Assembly: GCF_000182565.1 (NCBI RefSeq) | Contig: NW_015971556.1 | Coordinates: forward strand, 62,001-126,000 | From: Spizellomyces punctatus DAOM BR117 | Lineage: Eukaryota > Chytridiomycota > Chytridiomycetes > Spizellomycetales > Spizellomycetaceae | Length of the DNA: 64,000 nt | Direction of reading: 5' to 3' | Shown: positions 10,706 through 22,726 of the stretch, in pieces | Position numbering within the stretch: position 1 is the first letter of the stretch | How the letters are laid out: every line of letters begins with the position of its first letter | Position numbers and translations under genes: made by a program | Notes under the pieces: model-generated | Databases searched by the model: none | Told to the model about the DNA's origin: nothing | Seen by the model: the letters and a program-made list of their open reading frames with translations, nothing else

Positions 10706-12317
10706 GGAGTTTGGCATTTTCTATATTTTTGGGGGTTCACACTAGTTATACAAATTTTGACGGTCCTTGGTCTACCCACCCACTGCACCTGTATTTCCAT
10801 TCGAACTAGACACACCCACACAACACCATCACCCTTAAAGTAGTGTAGCAGCCCGGCGGTACCCGTTGACAACGCGATCTGTGCAAGGTTGGCGATGCTG
10901 GTCTCATTACGAAGGTGGTCCATAACATAGGTTACTGTCGAGGTGCAGTCACAGACACTACTACTAAATAGAATCTCATTCAATTTTGCGTTGATTGTCT
11001 TGACTTGATCCTCAGGGAGAAGCTGGAGTATTTGGTCGTCGGCGGTGTCCACAATTCCCCAGAAGAGCAGTTGGAACCTCGCTGAAGTGTTATCGGACGA
11101 ATGCAACGTCTTGATCTCCCGTACCAATGGGGCCAGGCTCGGCGGGTAACCTTCAAAGCCGTAATCTTCTTGTAGCGGATTATCACTGAGGACCCCCTCT
11201 CCGTCGGAGAGCCCGGATGGGTCTCCTTCGAAGGGGGAGGTCGGCTCAGGGAACTCATCCTCGGACAGAAAGTCGTCGTGGATGGGAAGGAACCGTTTCC
11301 GTGGTGCATCCGGAGACGGCGATCTAGCTCGCTTTCTCTCGCTAAGCCAAATTGCCGTGTGGTGACTTTGATCTCCGACAGTCAGAGTTCCGTCATTACT
11401 GCGAAGTTTGACAGGCGCACGAACACTGTGGTCATTGACGTATTTAGCTCCTCGAACGCTGTGGTCCCGTATAATTACATTCCTGGAAAGTAGCTATGTA
11501 AGATGGTAAGCATCGGCGGATCTCTAGCCATTGATGCACTCCTCGTATTCGACTTACCGCTTTCCAAAAGTCAGCCACATCCTTGACAACCGATGCACAT
11601 GTGAAAATGAAATGGAAATATAATGGTTAGTAAATTGCTGCTTCTTGATTTGCGGTCGACTAATGCCAGAAGGGTCACTTCTCCTGTGCCCTTCTGGTAT
11701 TAGCTGCCGGTCCTCCATTTTGTGACGAGAATTACATTATACAATCGTTGAATTGATACACGAGATGGCGGAATCCTAGGCGATACAGCCTTCACAAAGG
11801 ATTCGTGTCCCCAACCTGGTGTCAACCCCTAGTGTTCTTGACACTACGACAACGTTCTCATTCCCCGCCAGCGCCTGACGGTCAAGTGTGGGCTGCATCG
11901 TTCAAAACCGAAATACGTGTGGCAGGGTCACGGAGAAACACGGCTAGCCATTACAGCGTCGGCAGGTATTGCTACACGGCTTCCACCACAACAAGGGTAC
12001 ACGGTAAGGACCGCGCACCGGAGGAGAGCCAGGGTATGTGCAGCGTAATGCAACCGGCGGTAGTCATGGCCAAGTATCCCAAGGAAGGTTTGAGGTACTT
12101 ACCTTTTTATTGTAACCCACATCTTGGCCGATAATGTCTCTAAATGCTTGCAAAAGACGACCATTCGCGTACCGGTAATTAAACTGGTCGAGCCCACGGA
12201 ACGCGTAGAGAGAGTGTCCCAGGAACCCTCGGAAAGAGGGATTCTTGGGACCTCTCTTGAGATAAGATTGTACAAGCTTTTGAGCTTTCGTGAGGTCGAT
12301 TTCTCAGTTTTCTTCAT
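10654..12317 (-). pseudogene. Unknown spliced gene or gene remnant
   Basis: Not recognised. A first exon is plausible at 12103-12317: ATG, 71 codons, ending at a perfect GTAAGT donor, with a TATA box 66 nt upstream. At the far end a frame stays open from 11482 down to 10654, joined by a good intron to a 23-nt piece at 11558-11580. This part encodes a repeated DHSVR motif, an acidic stretch and QLLPEDQVKTINAKLNEI. The middle lies in the right inverted-repeat arm (11705-12080), where frames are short, so the exons cannot be joined with confidence. The 3' end overlaps the USP-like fragment on the other strand. It may be a lineage-specific gene partly destroyed by rearrangement. No function can be assigned. 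Confidence 0.3.
11705..12080 (-). repeat. Right arm of the 4-kb-spaced inverted repeat
   Basis: Inverted partner of 8090-8460. Similarity stops sharply on the inner side after GGAGGACCGGCA in both arms and fades on the outer side near GGGATAATTGG / GGGATACTTGG. Confidence 0.85.
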
Positions 12318-12344
12318 CGTAGGTGAGTGCTGAGAAAACGATTT

Positions 12345-12362
12345 GGGGGGGGGGGGGGGGGG
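12345..12362. repeat. Poly-G run of 18
   Basis: An uninterrupted run of 18 G on the plus strand (poly-C on the minus strand), between a minus-strand TATA box (12383-12390) and a minus-strand ATG (12317). Confidence 0.95.
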
Positions 12363-12382
12363 TGGTGAGCCGAAGGAGAGGG

Positions 12383-12390
12383 TTTATATA
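12383..12390 (-). promoter_or_regulatory. TATA box of the unknown gene starting at 12317
   Basis: TATATAAA on the minus strand, 66 nt before the ATG at 12317. Spacing resembles the other TATA boxes in this window. Confidence 0.45.
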
Positions 12391-13201
12391 CGCGGTTACG
12401 CAGTTTTAATGCATTAAATTCAATTAAAGGCGCACAGTCACTACACGCATCTTTCCAGTCACGCTAAGCCTGTGGTTCCATCTCAGTTGCAGTGTGCTTT
12501 AAATGGGTGACTGCTGGTTAATGGTGGTGGTATTCAACCAAGGAATTGTTAGAATAGAAAGATGGCAGCGTTACGGGAAGATGGTCCAAACTTTCCAACG
12601 AAAATCAAAGGTTATCTACTACCACACTGGATGTAACCCTGTAGAAGAAAGGTTGATTCCTTAAAGGTCCAATCCATTCATTGCCGTCCTTTGGTCCGAT
12701 AGAGCAACTTACGGTCCCCATTGGATTTTCGTCCAATTATCCTTACTCAGATTCGATCCAATACATCGGCTGTTACATTTAAAGAGATGTCGTCTGCTTG
12801 GGCCTCAACATCACAAGATACTAGTTCCGCATCATGATAACGGCATAGAAAGCAAGCTCATAAAAGCAGAGTGAGACAGATGAGCCAGCAAGACAGTATC
12901 CTTCATCTCAAGAAGCGTCGTATTGCAATGCAGATATACTGGTGGTTTCATGGAATAAGGTTAATCGGAGATGCATGCCAAGAAGGCAAATACTTGATGG
13001 ATTAAACTCTGGATAATAACTAATTTCATGCTGATCGACAAATAGGATGATTGTATTCATGTTCACATAACCAATGTCTTTGAACAGCCGCAAATCCGGT
13101 TAAACAAATTCAAGATAGCCTTGCATCTACCAACTGATAACTATCAAAGGGCAGTACCGGCACCTTCCTTCGTACGGCGTCACTCAGGAATAAAAAGAAC
13201 T
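12391..13201. other. Intergenic, no gene recognised
   Basis: No supported coding sequence; short frames only. Nothing structured was noticed. Confidence 0.45.
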
Positions 13202-13440
13202 TTACCTCATCGGACAGGATTTCTTCACCAAATCGCGAGTAATTGGGAAATTGTCCGGATTCCAGAATGATGTGGCTGTTCCCAAGTTGCCCAGTCCAGT
13301 ACGGCCAATTCGGTGAACATCGTCGTCAATCTGGTTTGGGTCGTGCATGACAGACGTGCATGGCATGCCATGAATTGTACCAGCCCGAAAGCCCTCTCCT
13401 GGACCGTCCGCCTCATCGGATCTCACGTCCGTGAGGCCAC
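13202..13440 (-). pseudogene. DEAD-box RNA helicase relic
   Basis: Minus-strand reading keeps the C-terminal helicase signature of the DED1/DDX3 group: IDDDVHRIGRTGLGNLGTAT then SFWNPDNFPITRDL. The normal motif VI region reads IDEYVHRIGRTGRxGNxGLATSFF. A fragment before it (FRAGTIHGMPCTSVMHD) looks like the motif Va region after deletion of about 15 residues. The second Arg of HRIGRTGR is lost, and no N-terminal helicase core (DEAD, SAT) is present nearby. A decayed fragment, not an active helicase. Confidence 0.6.
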
Positions 13441-14875
13441 CGACCCAAGCCTGGTTGGTCTGGGGGTGGACCACCCCAATCTTCCGGGAGAAGTTGTTTG
13501 ACCTGACGTGGTGGGCGAGATGCGTCCGGCGTTTCCCGAGGACTCAAGTACCCATAAGGTAAAACCGTGAGGTAGACCGGTCCGCGAGAAAGAAGAGGTT
13601 TTGAGGAGTCTGGAGTTGGTGATGGTTTACGGCCAACGCAGTACAGACGGTCAAAGCTAAGCGGACTCCTGACAAATACCACCATCAGTTCAAGCTAGTG
13701 AGACTAGCAAGAAGCTATGAAAGCCATGACAGACGGATACATATATCCCCCATACTTGCGACCAAGAACGATGCGTGACATTCACAAGGATAATGACCGG
13801 GTGAGTATGTAACTAGACATGCAACTGTAGAGAAAGACAAGTAGGACTGCCTGTATCCAGTATGGAATACAATTTCAGTAGATGCAAAGGATGTAGGCAT
13901 GGAAAGACATTGGTGGTCCCTGAGATGGATACAAGCGGGCGTAACATATAACATTGTTGACAGTGTCGAAAACAACAGCTAGGACGATGGAAAAGTATGG
14001 AATGCCGGATATCTAAAATTGCAATAACATTCATCAGAATCCCTTACTCATCAAAGAGAGATTTCAGAGTCTAGCAACAATACAATATCCAAACATACTC
14101 AAAACATCCACCATCAAATCCAAATGCCAAAAAACACACAGAGTGGTAGTGTCTTTGGGTACATTGGATCAAACTCTAAATCATAGGCGGGAATCTTAAC
14201 AAGTAGCGCGCGGGTTTTTTTGGAACACTTGAGACGGCAGAGTAAACGTGTCTCATCGATGGCGGGTAACAAGTGTGAAATGGTAAGATCAACATTAGGG
14301 TTTATGACTTTTTTCTTTTAGTGTGCTTTTCATATCACTGTTCAATGTGTGTTGGATTGGGGTTCTGTATGGACCTACTGAAATTCAAGAGATTGTCGTT
14401 CACGAATGGAGAGGTGTGGAAATGCAAATCACGGTACACGCCATTCAGGGCTTTCAGGCATACGCTTCGAGAGAACGTCCCAAATGTTGCATCACAGACT
14501 TGGTTCATCCTATACCGCAGAAAACATTTTGATATTCACCAAGCGAAATAATTAATAAGACGGGATCAAAGTCAGAGACCCAACGTCATTCACATTTCTT
14601 CAGAATACGAATGCATTCGTTACAAAAGGGTTACAAGAAGAAAGACAATTAAATAAAAAAGAGCCGATCACTTCACCGCCCTCACCCTCCCCGCCCAAAA
14701 AAAAAGGGATTGAAGAACATGAAAGAAAAAGAAACAAGGTGTGTGTAGGATACTCCACGACGTTTAGTTTCCCGCCCCAGTTTTAGACGCTAGTATCAGT
14801 TTTTTTCATTTGCCTGAACGTATCATTGCACTTTATCCGGTAACGATTCAGATTAAAAAATCACCATCGCAATCG
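13441..14875. other. Intergenic, no gene recognised
   Basis: Short frames only. The part next to 14876 is the 3' flank of the RING gene. Confidence 0.45.
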
Positions 14876-17800
14876 CTACTCGTCGCTATATACAATCCCA
14901 GCTTCCTCCGTGGTCTTCATCTGTCCCAGTTGGTTTCCACTTTCTAGTATGCCAGGTTGCCCATCTGTAGAAACACCCTCTCCTTGATCTTCCGGGACGG
15001 CCTCTAATTGACAAACATCATCGTCCACATCTCGCCACTCGTCGTCATGCATAGCCTGTTCATCGCCAGCAGAATCAGCCATCTCTATGGGATGCCAACC
15101 ATCGTCTTCCTCGCCAGGTTCTCGATCCCAGCTCGTACCAGTAAATTCGAGCGCTTCATGCTGACTCGTCCCGCGCATCGAACTGTTGCGTTTTACTAGC
15201 GTGCCAGTGTTTAGTGGGCTCTTGTGAGTGACACTGATTGTTCGAGTGGGGATTCGGGCCCGGATCAGGGTACGAGATGCACTGACGGGATCATGAACTA
15301 TAGGTCGAACGGGAAGCGGTGGATCTTGGGTTGGTGGGATATCCCCGTACGGGCTGGACAAGATCTCGGACGGTGGTTTGTCTTCAGATGATACGCTCTT
15401 TTCTGGGATTGGTTTGGGGAACATGGTGGGATCTACGGCAGCAGACGTGGTTCGCGGCGGAATACCAATGGATGGGAATGTTATTGTGGGATCATATCGA
15501 ACGATTCCGCCCCCGTTCGACATTCTTTTGAAAATGATGCGCGGGTGGGCTGATCGTAGCGGGATAAGAATACGTCGACTGGATGATCGTCGCAGGGGAG
15601 GAACCGCCGAGGTCGTGGCTGGGTCCGAGGATGGTGTCAACGGTTGTCCATGCCCTTTGCCAGGTTGAACATCGTCCAATCCCGAGCTTGGTTGCCGTCT
15701 ATGCCCTGGGATACCCTGACCCCTCCCTGCGCTGGTCTTTCGTCGATGCCCTAGGATTGGGTTCCGACCAACGCTCGGGTTCCGCCTGTGACCTAGTCCA
15801 GACTCGCTACTCGTTCGATCCGATGCACACACGCCCTCCGCCAAATGATCATTCAGCTGCTCGCGTCGTCCCTCCCACCCACATCCAGCCGCCTTGCAGC
15901 GCACCACCAAATTCTTGACCATATCTTGCACATCCTGCGCTGGAGCCACATGTCCCGGCCCAATTCGCGATCGACAGAACGGACAGCTCTTGCTGTGCGC
16001 TAACCATCGCCAAATACAGGAAGAGCAAGCCACATTTGCGCAACAGCTCAGCCGAACAGCGCGCTCACAGACATCTACACAAAGAGGGCATGTAGCGAAT
16101 TCCCGCGGATCAGGCGGAATAGCGTTGGCGAACTCGGGGGTTAGACCAAGTCCATTGTCGATGTGGTGGCTGGCCGAGGTGCCAGGATTCATGACATCGG
16201 CGCTACCAAGATACGTAAACCTTCGTCGCGAAATCTCCTGCCTCTTTGTGTTCCCAAAAAGTGACGAGATGCGCGGAGATATAACAACGGTCGAGGGGAG
16301 CCCGCTACGTGCTTTTAACGATGGCTGACGACGATGGCGACCACTGGGTTGACGGTGTAATCGTCCACTCGCTGGCATGGTAGTGCTCTCCGCTACTGGC
16401 GGTGGTTGAATTGGTATGTCGCTTGCCGGGAGCGGTAGTGTGAGACTGTTGCGAGATGGTACGATGGGAGGTTCTGGTTCTGGTACGATCTGGGCGTGCG
16501 GTGCAAAGATGTGTGCATGGAGCGATCGTGATGCAGTCGACGCATTCGCGCTACCAGGAAGAGGAGGTCGAGCAGCTGCTGGCATCGCTTCTATGCCAGA
16601 CGGCTTGATAACCCAGTAAGCTAACGGCGTCAGATCATCGTCTTCCGTGGTTTCCGCGACTTCAGGGCCGTCTTTCTGTTGGTCCTGCAGGGCCACTGAT
16701 TCAACCAGCAGTCCAGCACCTTCACTAGGGATAGAACTTGCGTCAGTACCCGCGACAGACTGGTTTTGCCAATCGTTGGTCGACACGTTCTCTTCTATCA
16801 GCATTTTCGGACGCTTTTTAAATAGCGATCGCACACTACCGGTCGTACTACGCAAGTTACCAGCGCCAACAGGCAGGTCCTCGTGATGTACTGGTTCGTG
16901 AGCATCCGCTACCGCATGCTTTTGCCCAAGGTCCTCCGCCGACGCTCTGGTTTTGACCTCTACAGGCCGGGCTGTTTGGTCTATCGCATGTGGTGGCAAA
17001 GCTGCATTCTCCGAGATATCACTCCAACTTTCCTCATCAGGCCGTGTTTGCTTATCTGCAGAAGCGTCGTGTCCGTGTTCGTTTGGAATGGGCCCTTGGG
17101 GTATTCCAGTAGACTGACTTGTTTTGATCCCAGAGCGATCCTTCTTTTTAAATAACGAAGGACGTGCCTGCAATTTAGGCTCCGAAGGAGGGGGTTGTGA
17201 AGCGAATGCGACTAGCCCCGGTATTGGCATTTTACTAGCCAATCGTACGGGAATCGGAACTGGAGATCTTGCCGCAGTTGCTTGAACATTAGTGGGTACC
17301 GTTGTCGGTAGGTCAGTGGGCAATTGCGGCAAGGCCTTCTCGGGTGGCGGGCGTCCCATCTCACCGGTTGATGGTGCAGGAACCACAATTTCGGGAAGAG
17401 TACGCATTATTGGAGGCAACTCTTTGTTTACATACACCAAACCGATCGAGCTCGCTCGCGGTATATCAGTGGGTTGGTGTGCTAGAGCAGGTTCTAATGC
17501 GTTCTGCGGCTGCTCCTGACTAGGCGCAGGCTGTGATGATCCTAGTACGTCCGTAGGAATGACAGGGACTGTTGAGATACTTGGCATGATATCATTCCTC
17601 GTCACTACCGGGTTTGTTCCAGCCGCAGGTTGTTCTATTGTGTCTGAATCACCCGTCCGCCCAGCGTTGACAGGTAATTCTGATGGCAGTGCCACATTTG
17701 GAGGACATTCCACAGTCGCCGTTGCTGGTGGTGTTTGTGGGGCCGATTCTGCTTGGACAACGGTAATTGTCGGGTCATTGTGATTCACCCTTCCAGGACT

Positions 17801-18414
17801 TGATATCTCTGTTATTCCCTTGTCCGTTGGAATAGTTACGGCACCGTCCACACATTCTACGTAATAGAAGAGTTCAAACTCAATACAGGCGAAGTTTTAC
17901 AGGATCATGAAATCATAAACAAACCTCCTTCGTCAGAACCATCAACGGCATTCACATTTTTGGCATTCAAACATTGGTCTCCATCTTCCACGGCAGTAAC
18001 ATAACTACAAACACTACTATCTTCCGCATATCCAGCTTCCGTGTTCTCATCACTCTGTTCAGCCGCCAGCCTTCCAAGGGACGCACTTCGTCGCTTCAAA
18101 GGTGTGGACCGTCGCCACCTCCTTGGTGTAGGTTGAGCAAAATATCCTTCAATAATCTCCCGTTCATCAACCTGATCAGGCGATCCACCCGATTCCGATC
18201 CACTCATCGACAAATGATCTCCCATCGTATTCTTTCCTTCCTGCGTAGATCCTTCCTGTGTCGCCTGGTCATCCTCTGCAACCAATGTCATATGGGTCGC
18301 AACTGGCGGTGTTGCAGGTAAGATCGATACCAAGGGCGGCGTGATGGGATTGAGGGGAAGGGGTAACGGGAACACTGCAAATTCTACACCAGTTGCAGGC
18401 ATTTTGGGATGCAT
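14876..18414 (-). CDS. Large RING-finger protein with TRAF-type zinc finger, probable E3 ubiquitin ligase
   Basis: Two exons, 17925-18414 and 14876-17856, joined in phase by a 68-nt intron, give about 1,156 residues. Most of the chain is Pro/Ser/Thr-rich and probably disordered, with basic patches and RH(R)KxS-like sites. A C3HC4-type RING lies at about residues 752-795 (CPLCVDVCERAVRLSCCANV, then CSSCIWRW and SCPFCRSRI). A short TRAF-type zinc-finger segment follows directly (VVRCKAAGCGWEGRREQLND, then H-x5-C). RING proteins of this layout recruit an E2 and transfer ubiquitin; the substrate is unknown. An acidic C-terminus (DDEWRDVDDDVCQLEAVPED) ends the protein. The ATG at 18414 is the only one in the open upstream frame, which extends to about 18545, so an additional 5' exon is possible. 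Confidence 0.8.
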
Positions 18415-19434
18415 ACCGTGGTGTGGGATGACGGGAAAAGGGGATATCGCGTTTGCGCGGCTATTTTCAACGGCGGTAATCCCTCGTTCGGTAGTTGCAG
18501 AGAGTGAATCGCATGCGGCATTCCACTTTGGAAGTCAAATGTAGATGTTCAAACTCCACCAGCAGCCCCCTCCAACCCAAACAGTAACGCAATAGTTTGT
18601 CACTAAAGACAACTGAGACGCTATCTATACTCGTCACAGTCTCCAAAGTGTCGTCAGTTGGCAACGGTCCAGCGATTCTAGTTGGTATGATACAAACGCT
18701 AAATAGTCCCGCAAGTCTCTGTTGAGCTTGTCCTTGACCACACACCAAAGTTCTTCAACCAACTCAACGGAATGACCAACACAAACAACGCAACAAACGT
18801 GTTGAAAATGAGCCCGCCCCCGTCAGCTTGCCTTTCCCAGCAAGTGTTCGTTCTCAAAGCCGCTGTAAACTCGATCAAGACAACGGATATAGCAATCACG
18901 TGATGATATTACTACTATATCGGGACAAATGGCTCCTTTTTCGTAAGCCATGTCCGATGGGTTGCGCCCTTGGGTTTGCGATTAAAAGCTCTCCAAGTCT
19001 CTCCATCGGTCAAACAGCATAACAAAGGATTTAAGCCATCGTCACATCAGACAATATTTACAATAGTACAAGGACAGACAAGGTTACGAACAAACACAAG
19101 CAAAACATCGTCAGAACGTTTAGACATAAAACCTCCTACATACCCATCTAGTCTACCACAACAATGTGGACAGAACGTGAGGGAAAAAAGGTATTCTATT
19201 TTACAACGCAAAGAAGGGAAAAAGTTCGCTTGATTTGAAGTGAATACACGAGAAAGTGATGATTGTGATGCGAAAAGGGCCGAGAAATGCAAGAGTATAT
19301 ACAAATGATTGCGGTCGTGCGTTTGGGTGCCAGGTTTTTTTATGTTTTTCATGTTTTGATGTTGTCAGGTGCGCTGGATATTTTGGAATCGAGTGGATGG
19401 AGAGTATAATGTGTTGTTGGATGAGAGGAGAGTT
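18415..19434. other. Mostly intergenic; possible unresolved exons
   Basis: Upstream of the RING gene the minus strand holds an open frame at 18467-18748 and a hydrophobic one at 18699-18899 (non-ATG start, one membrane-like segment). They could be exons of a small membrane protein joined near a GTGTGT donor, but no family resemblance was seen. Confidence 0.3.
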
Positions 19435-20856
19435 TCATAGACAGCGTTTCGCTTTTAAATGTCGATGTAAAGCGTCGCTTCGCGTGAATGTCGTCCCACA
19501 GTGTGTGCATTCATATGGTTTGAAATCGGTATTGTGAGTTGCTTTGTGGCGCTTTAGATCTTGACGACGTACAAACGCTCGCTATAGAAGTAGATCAGAC
19601 AAAAATCCTACAAGACTCACAACCAAAAACAAAATGAAACCAACCTGACAAACATCGCACACATGGTTCCTCTCCGCTTTATGCAACCGCGCATGGGTTT
19701 TCAAGCTTCCCAATTTTTCAAACAATTTTCCACAGACGCACTTGAATTTTGCACCAAAACCAAGAGCTTGCTGTAAATCCGTATCCTCCAAATGCTCTAA
19801 ATCGTATAAAGATATAATATTTTCATCAATCTTTGCGTCACCCGACTGGGGGTCAATGAACGCTGGTATTTCGAGAGGCTCGACGGAAGGATCCTCGTTG
19901 ACAAAGACATACTGCTTTGGTTGGGCCGGTTCCGGCGTTGAGGGAATGGGCGGCGAGGGCGGTGCCAGTGCCGAGGTCGGATGATACGGTAGTGTTTGGA
20001 ACGGTGAGTGGACACTCGGACTTGCGCTGGGGATGGTGGGGCTGTACATGCTTGGTGCGCCATAATAGGGTGTATTCATGGCGTAGCTGGACACATTGGA
20101 CATGTTGGGCACAAACGGGACGGAAAAGCGTCGGCCAAGAGCAGAAGGCGGGACAGGAGATCGCACCTGATGAAGCACGCCAGGGGAAAGGGACGCCGCG
20201 CGTTCAACGGGTATCGTGGCGGGCGAAGAAGGTGAGGGAAGAGCAGGGAGATTTCCACTGGAGGACGAGAGTGGTGAGTTGGTGTTGGCGATCGAGGCTC
20301 TCCGCACCACAAAAGGAGCGACGGGGGAAGAGCCGACGGTAGGCACGTGAGGGAGGCTTCGTCGTTGGCGGGTAGGAACGATGATGGGTTGGAGGCCCGA
20401 CACTCGACGGGGCATGTATGGCATGGCATTGGATGGTACCACAGGAACTGAAGTGAAATCGCGGTTGCTTTCCGTCCCATTCACGCCAAAGCCATGGAGG
20501 CTCTGCGGTCCCTGAAAGCCTTGCGAAGGCGACTGCCCATACTGCTCCAACGAAGACGTGTCATACAATGTTAGGTCTTCCATGGCACTCGAAGCCGATA
20601 GCGGAGAAGAAAGGCCCAGAGATTCCATCCCGAGTTCACAGTCTACATCAATGGGCGATGACATGTCCAGCGACGTTGATGCACCAGAGCTATACCCTTC
20701 GTCCATAATAGAGCTCGCCACGCTAGGGCGGCGGCAGTGCGCCATCCCATTCGCAAAGACCGACATGGTCGGGAGGTGCTGAAGCGGTGGCGACGAGGGT
20801 TCGTTATAACTTAGGGACAGCGGAAACATGTCATTTGGAATCGGTGAGGATAACAT
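19435..20856 (-). CDS. C2H2 zinc-finger transcription factor
   Basis: Two exons, 19645-20856 and 19435-19581, phase 0, give 452 residues. About 350 N-terminal residues are Ser/Pro-rich and low complexity, as in fungal activators. Three fingers lie at the C-terminus: FKCVCGKLFEKLGSLKTHAR (first Cys pair spaced CxC), HVCDVCQRAFVRRQDLKRHK (canonical, with the intron inside the finger) and YECTHCGTTFTRSDALHRHL ending in H-x4-C (C2HC). The RSDALxRHL helix recalls fungal stress and calcium regulators of the CRZ1/MSN type, but the N-terminus gives no orthology. A nuclear DNA-binding role is expected from the fingers; target genes are unknown. The start is the first ATG of the open frame. Confidence 0.88.
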
Positions 20857-22095
20857 GGTTACGTGTGTTGCCCGTCCGTCAAAAATCGATAATCAAAAAA
20901 GGTTTTGCCAAAATGTCCGTGGTTGTCGGCGTTCGGTGGCCGAATGCGAATCGTTGTCGTTTGTTCTTCTTGTCGTAGCGTTCAACGTCCCCCACGATAG
21001 AAAAAAAATCCTTGCAAAAAGCAGAGAGGAGGACCGTTGAAAACCAAGGGAATAAAATAAAAAAGTTTGAAGGAATTGCCAAGACCCCAACGACTGTAAA
21101 TATACTTTCTAATCTCCTAAATCCAAACGCTGTGACCTCTGCTTCCACAAGCAAAAAAGTCTAAAATGAAATTCAGAATGCAAGTTCCCCCTCCCTCTGG
21201 AGAACCAAAAAGCAATATTGAGTAATACGCAAAAATGGAGAGGTCTTGCTTTCTCTAAGTTTTAATAATAAAGTGGTAAACTAACTAGGTGGAATTTATG
21301 GAGCAAGTTTCGTCTTTAGCCAAAAGGAATTTCAACGTTAGAAAGAAAAAGAAAGAAAGAACACGATCCCAATGTCGTATCCTCTGTGTGAACAAGTGTG
21401 AAAGTGTGAAATCCAAACACTAGATTGACTGGTTACTCTGTTCCTTTGAATCTTGCGTTTGAATCGGGACCCAAGTTTCAATCAAGTAAAAGATCAGCAA
21501 AGGCCACTCTGTAAAATCCCAAAAGGAGGAGGAAGGAATAAACGTTCAAAACCAACATGGAAACGAGAGCGATGGAGTAACAAAAAAGCTACTTTCTACT
21601 TCGAACTTTGCAACCAACTGACAACATTAAACACTGTGTTGAAACGAAACACACGGACAGGGGCATCGGACCTTGCGTTACACGACCGTTTAATAGGGCG
21701 TTATAACAAGTTGCGGCCGTGTTTCAAGGTTTTTCATGGATGTTGCGAGTTTTGAATTCATGGGATACTTTCCCTTTGGGTTGAGGAGAACCGAGTTCGA
21801 TTCCCGGTGGTGGTAATTGGCAAACTTTACTTTTTGTATTTTTTGCGATTTGGTGTTGAATTCATTCCCCCGTGATGTTGCAGGTTTTTTTTTTTTTATT
21901 TATTGCGAGTTCGATTCTTGGCGGGTACACTTTTGTTGTTTTTGTTCAACCAGTTGAGGGTTCGAACCGCGCTGTCGTCCAAGTCGGTTCGCGCTTTGGG
22001 GAATGAGCCCGTTTTTCCGACACTTCCGCATATCGCCCGTCTTGGCAAGATTCCTTTCATTCCATGTCGCTTCATTCACCCTGCCCATTCGCAAA
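20857..22095. other. Intergenic between divergent genes
   Basis: Upstream region shared by the C2H2 gene (-) and the b561-like gene (+). It contains A/T runs and a few TTCGATTCC-type sequences that resemble half of a tRNA T-arm, but no complete tRNA could be folded. Confidence 0.5.
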
Positions 22096-22726
22096 ATGTC
22101 TCTCCTCCTGAACACTCTCCTGGCCTTGACGGCCTTGATTACTCTAACCCATCTTCCCCCGTCCAAGCTCTTTGCTCTCCATCCAATAGCAATGACCGCG
22201 GCACTGGTCCTTGGAATCCAAGGAACACTCAACCTCAACCGCCGACGCAAAAACAAGAAACAACAACTCAAACCTCAGACAAGGGAGGAAGCGGTGGATG
22301 GGCATTTTAATTTCATGATGATGGCTGTCATGTTGATGGGATTGGGACTCTTGGGTAACGTATGGTTTTGTTTACAATGTTTGTTTATAATTGGTTTTTT
22401 AATCATGTGCCATATTTCCAATGAATATAGCGATATACCAACATAAGAATCACACCAACGATCCCCATTTCGAGTCTCTTCATAGTCTCCTCGCAAGCAC
22501 GCTCCTGCTCTTGATTATCATTATGGTGCTTTCAGGCATTAGTTTCAAATCCCAGATCCGGCCCATTATTCCATGGCGGCTGCACCGTTTAGCAGGGTAC
22601 GCACTGCTGGTTGGACTGACGGGGGTGTATTATACGGGATTGGACTATATGGTGGAGGGAGCGAGTGTATGGTACGCAAGAGGGGTTTTGGGATGTACGA
22701 GTGCTGTTCTGGTCACTTTGCTATAG
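22096..22726 (+). CDS. Cytochrome b561-like membrane protein
   Basis: Two exons, 22096-22354 and 22431-22726, joined in phase (76-nt intron), give 184 residues with about five hydrophobic segments. The His pattern fits the eukaryotic b561 domain, a transmembrane di-heme protein moving electrons from ascorbate or similar donors: a helix carrying FALHPIAMTA, a central loop AIYQHKNHTN then FESLHSLLAS (compare the family's YSLHSWxG), and RLHRLAGYAL further on. An in-frame ATG at 22003 would add 31 Arg/Phe-rich residues that look like a presequence; I prefer the inner ATG because it starts directly at the first membrane segment. Likely location is an endomembrane or the plasma membrane. Close to the short CYB561D-type proteins in size. 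Electron donor and acceptor are unknown. Confidence 0.75.

Noticed and set aside
18467-18899. Two overlapping minus-strand frames, one hydrophobic
   Set aside because: Could be exons of a small membrane protein, but the first has no ATG and no junction could be confirmed.
21791-21808. tRNA T-arm-like GAGTTCGATTCCCGG and a similar TTCGATTC near 21905
   Set aside because: No matching acceptor stem, D-arm or anticodon arm could be folded around either.
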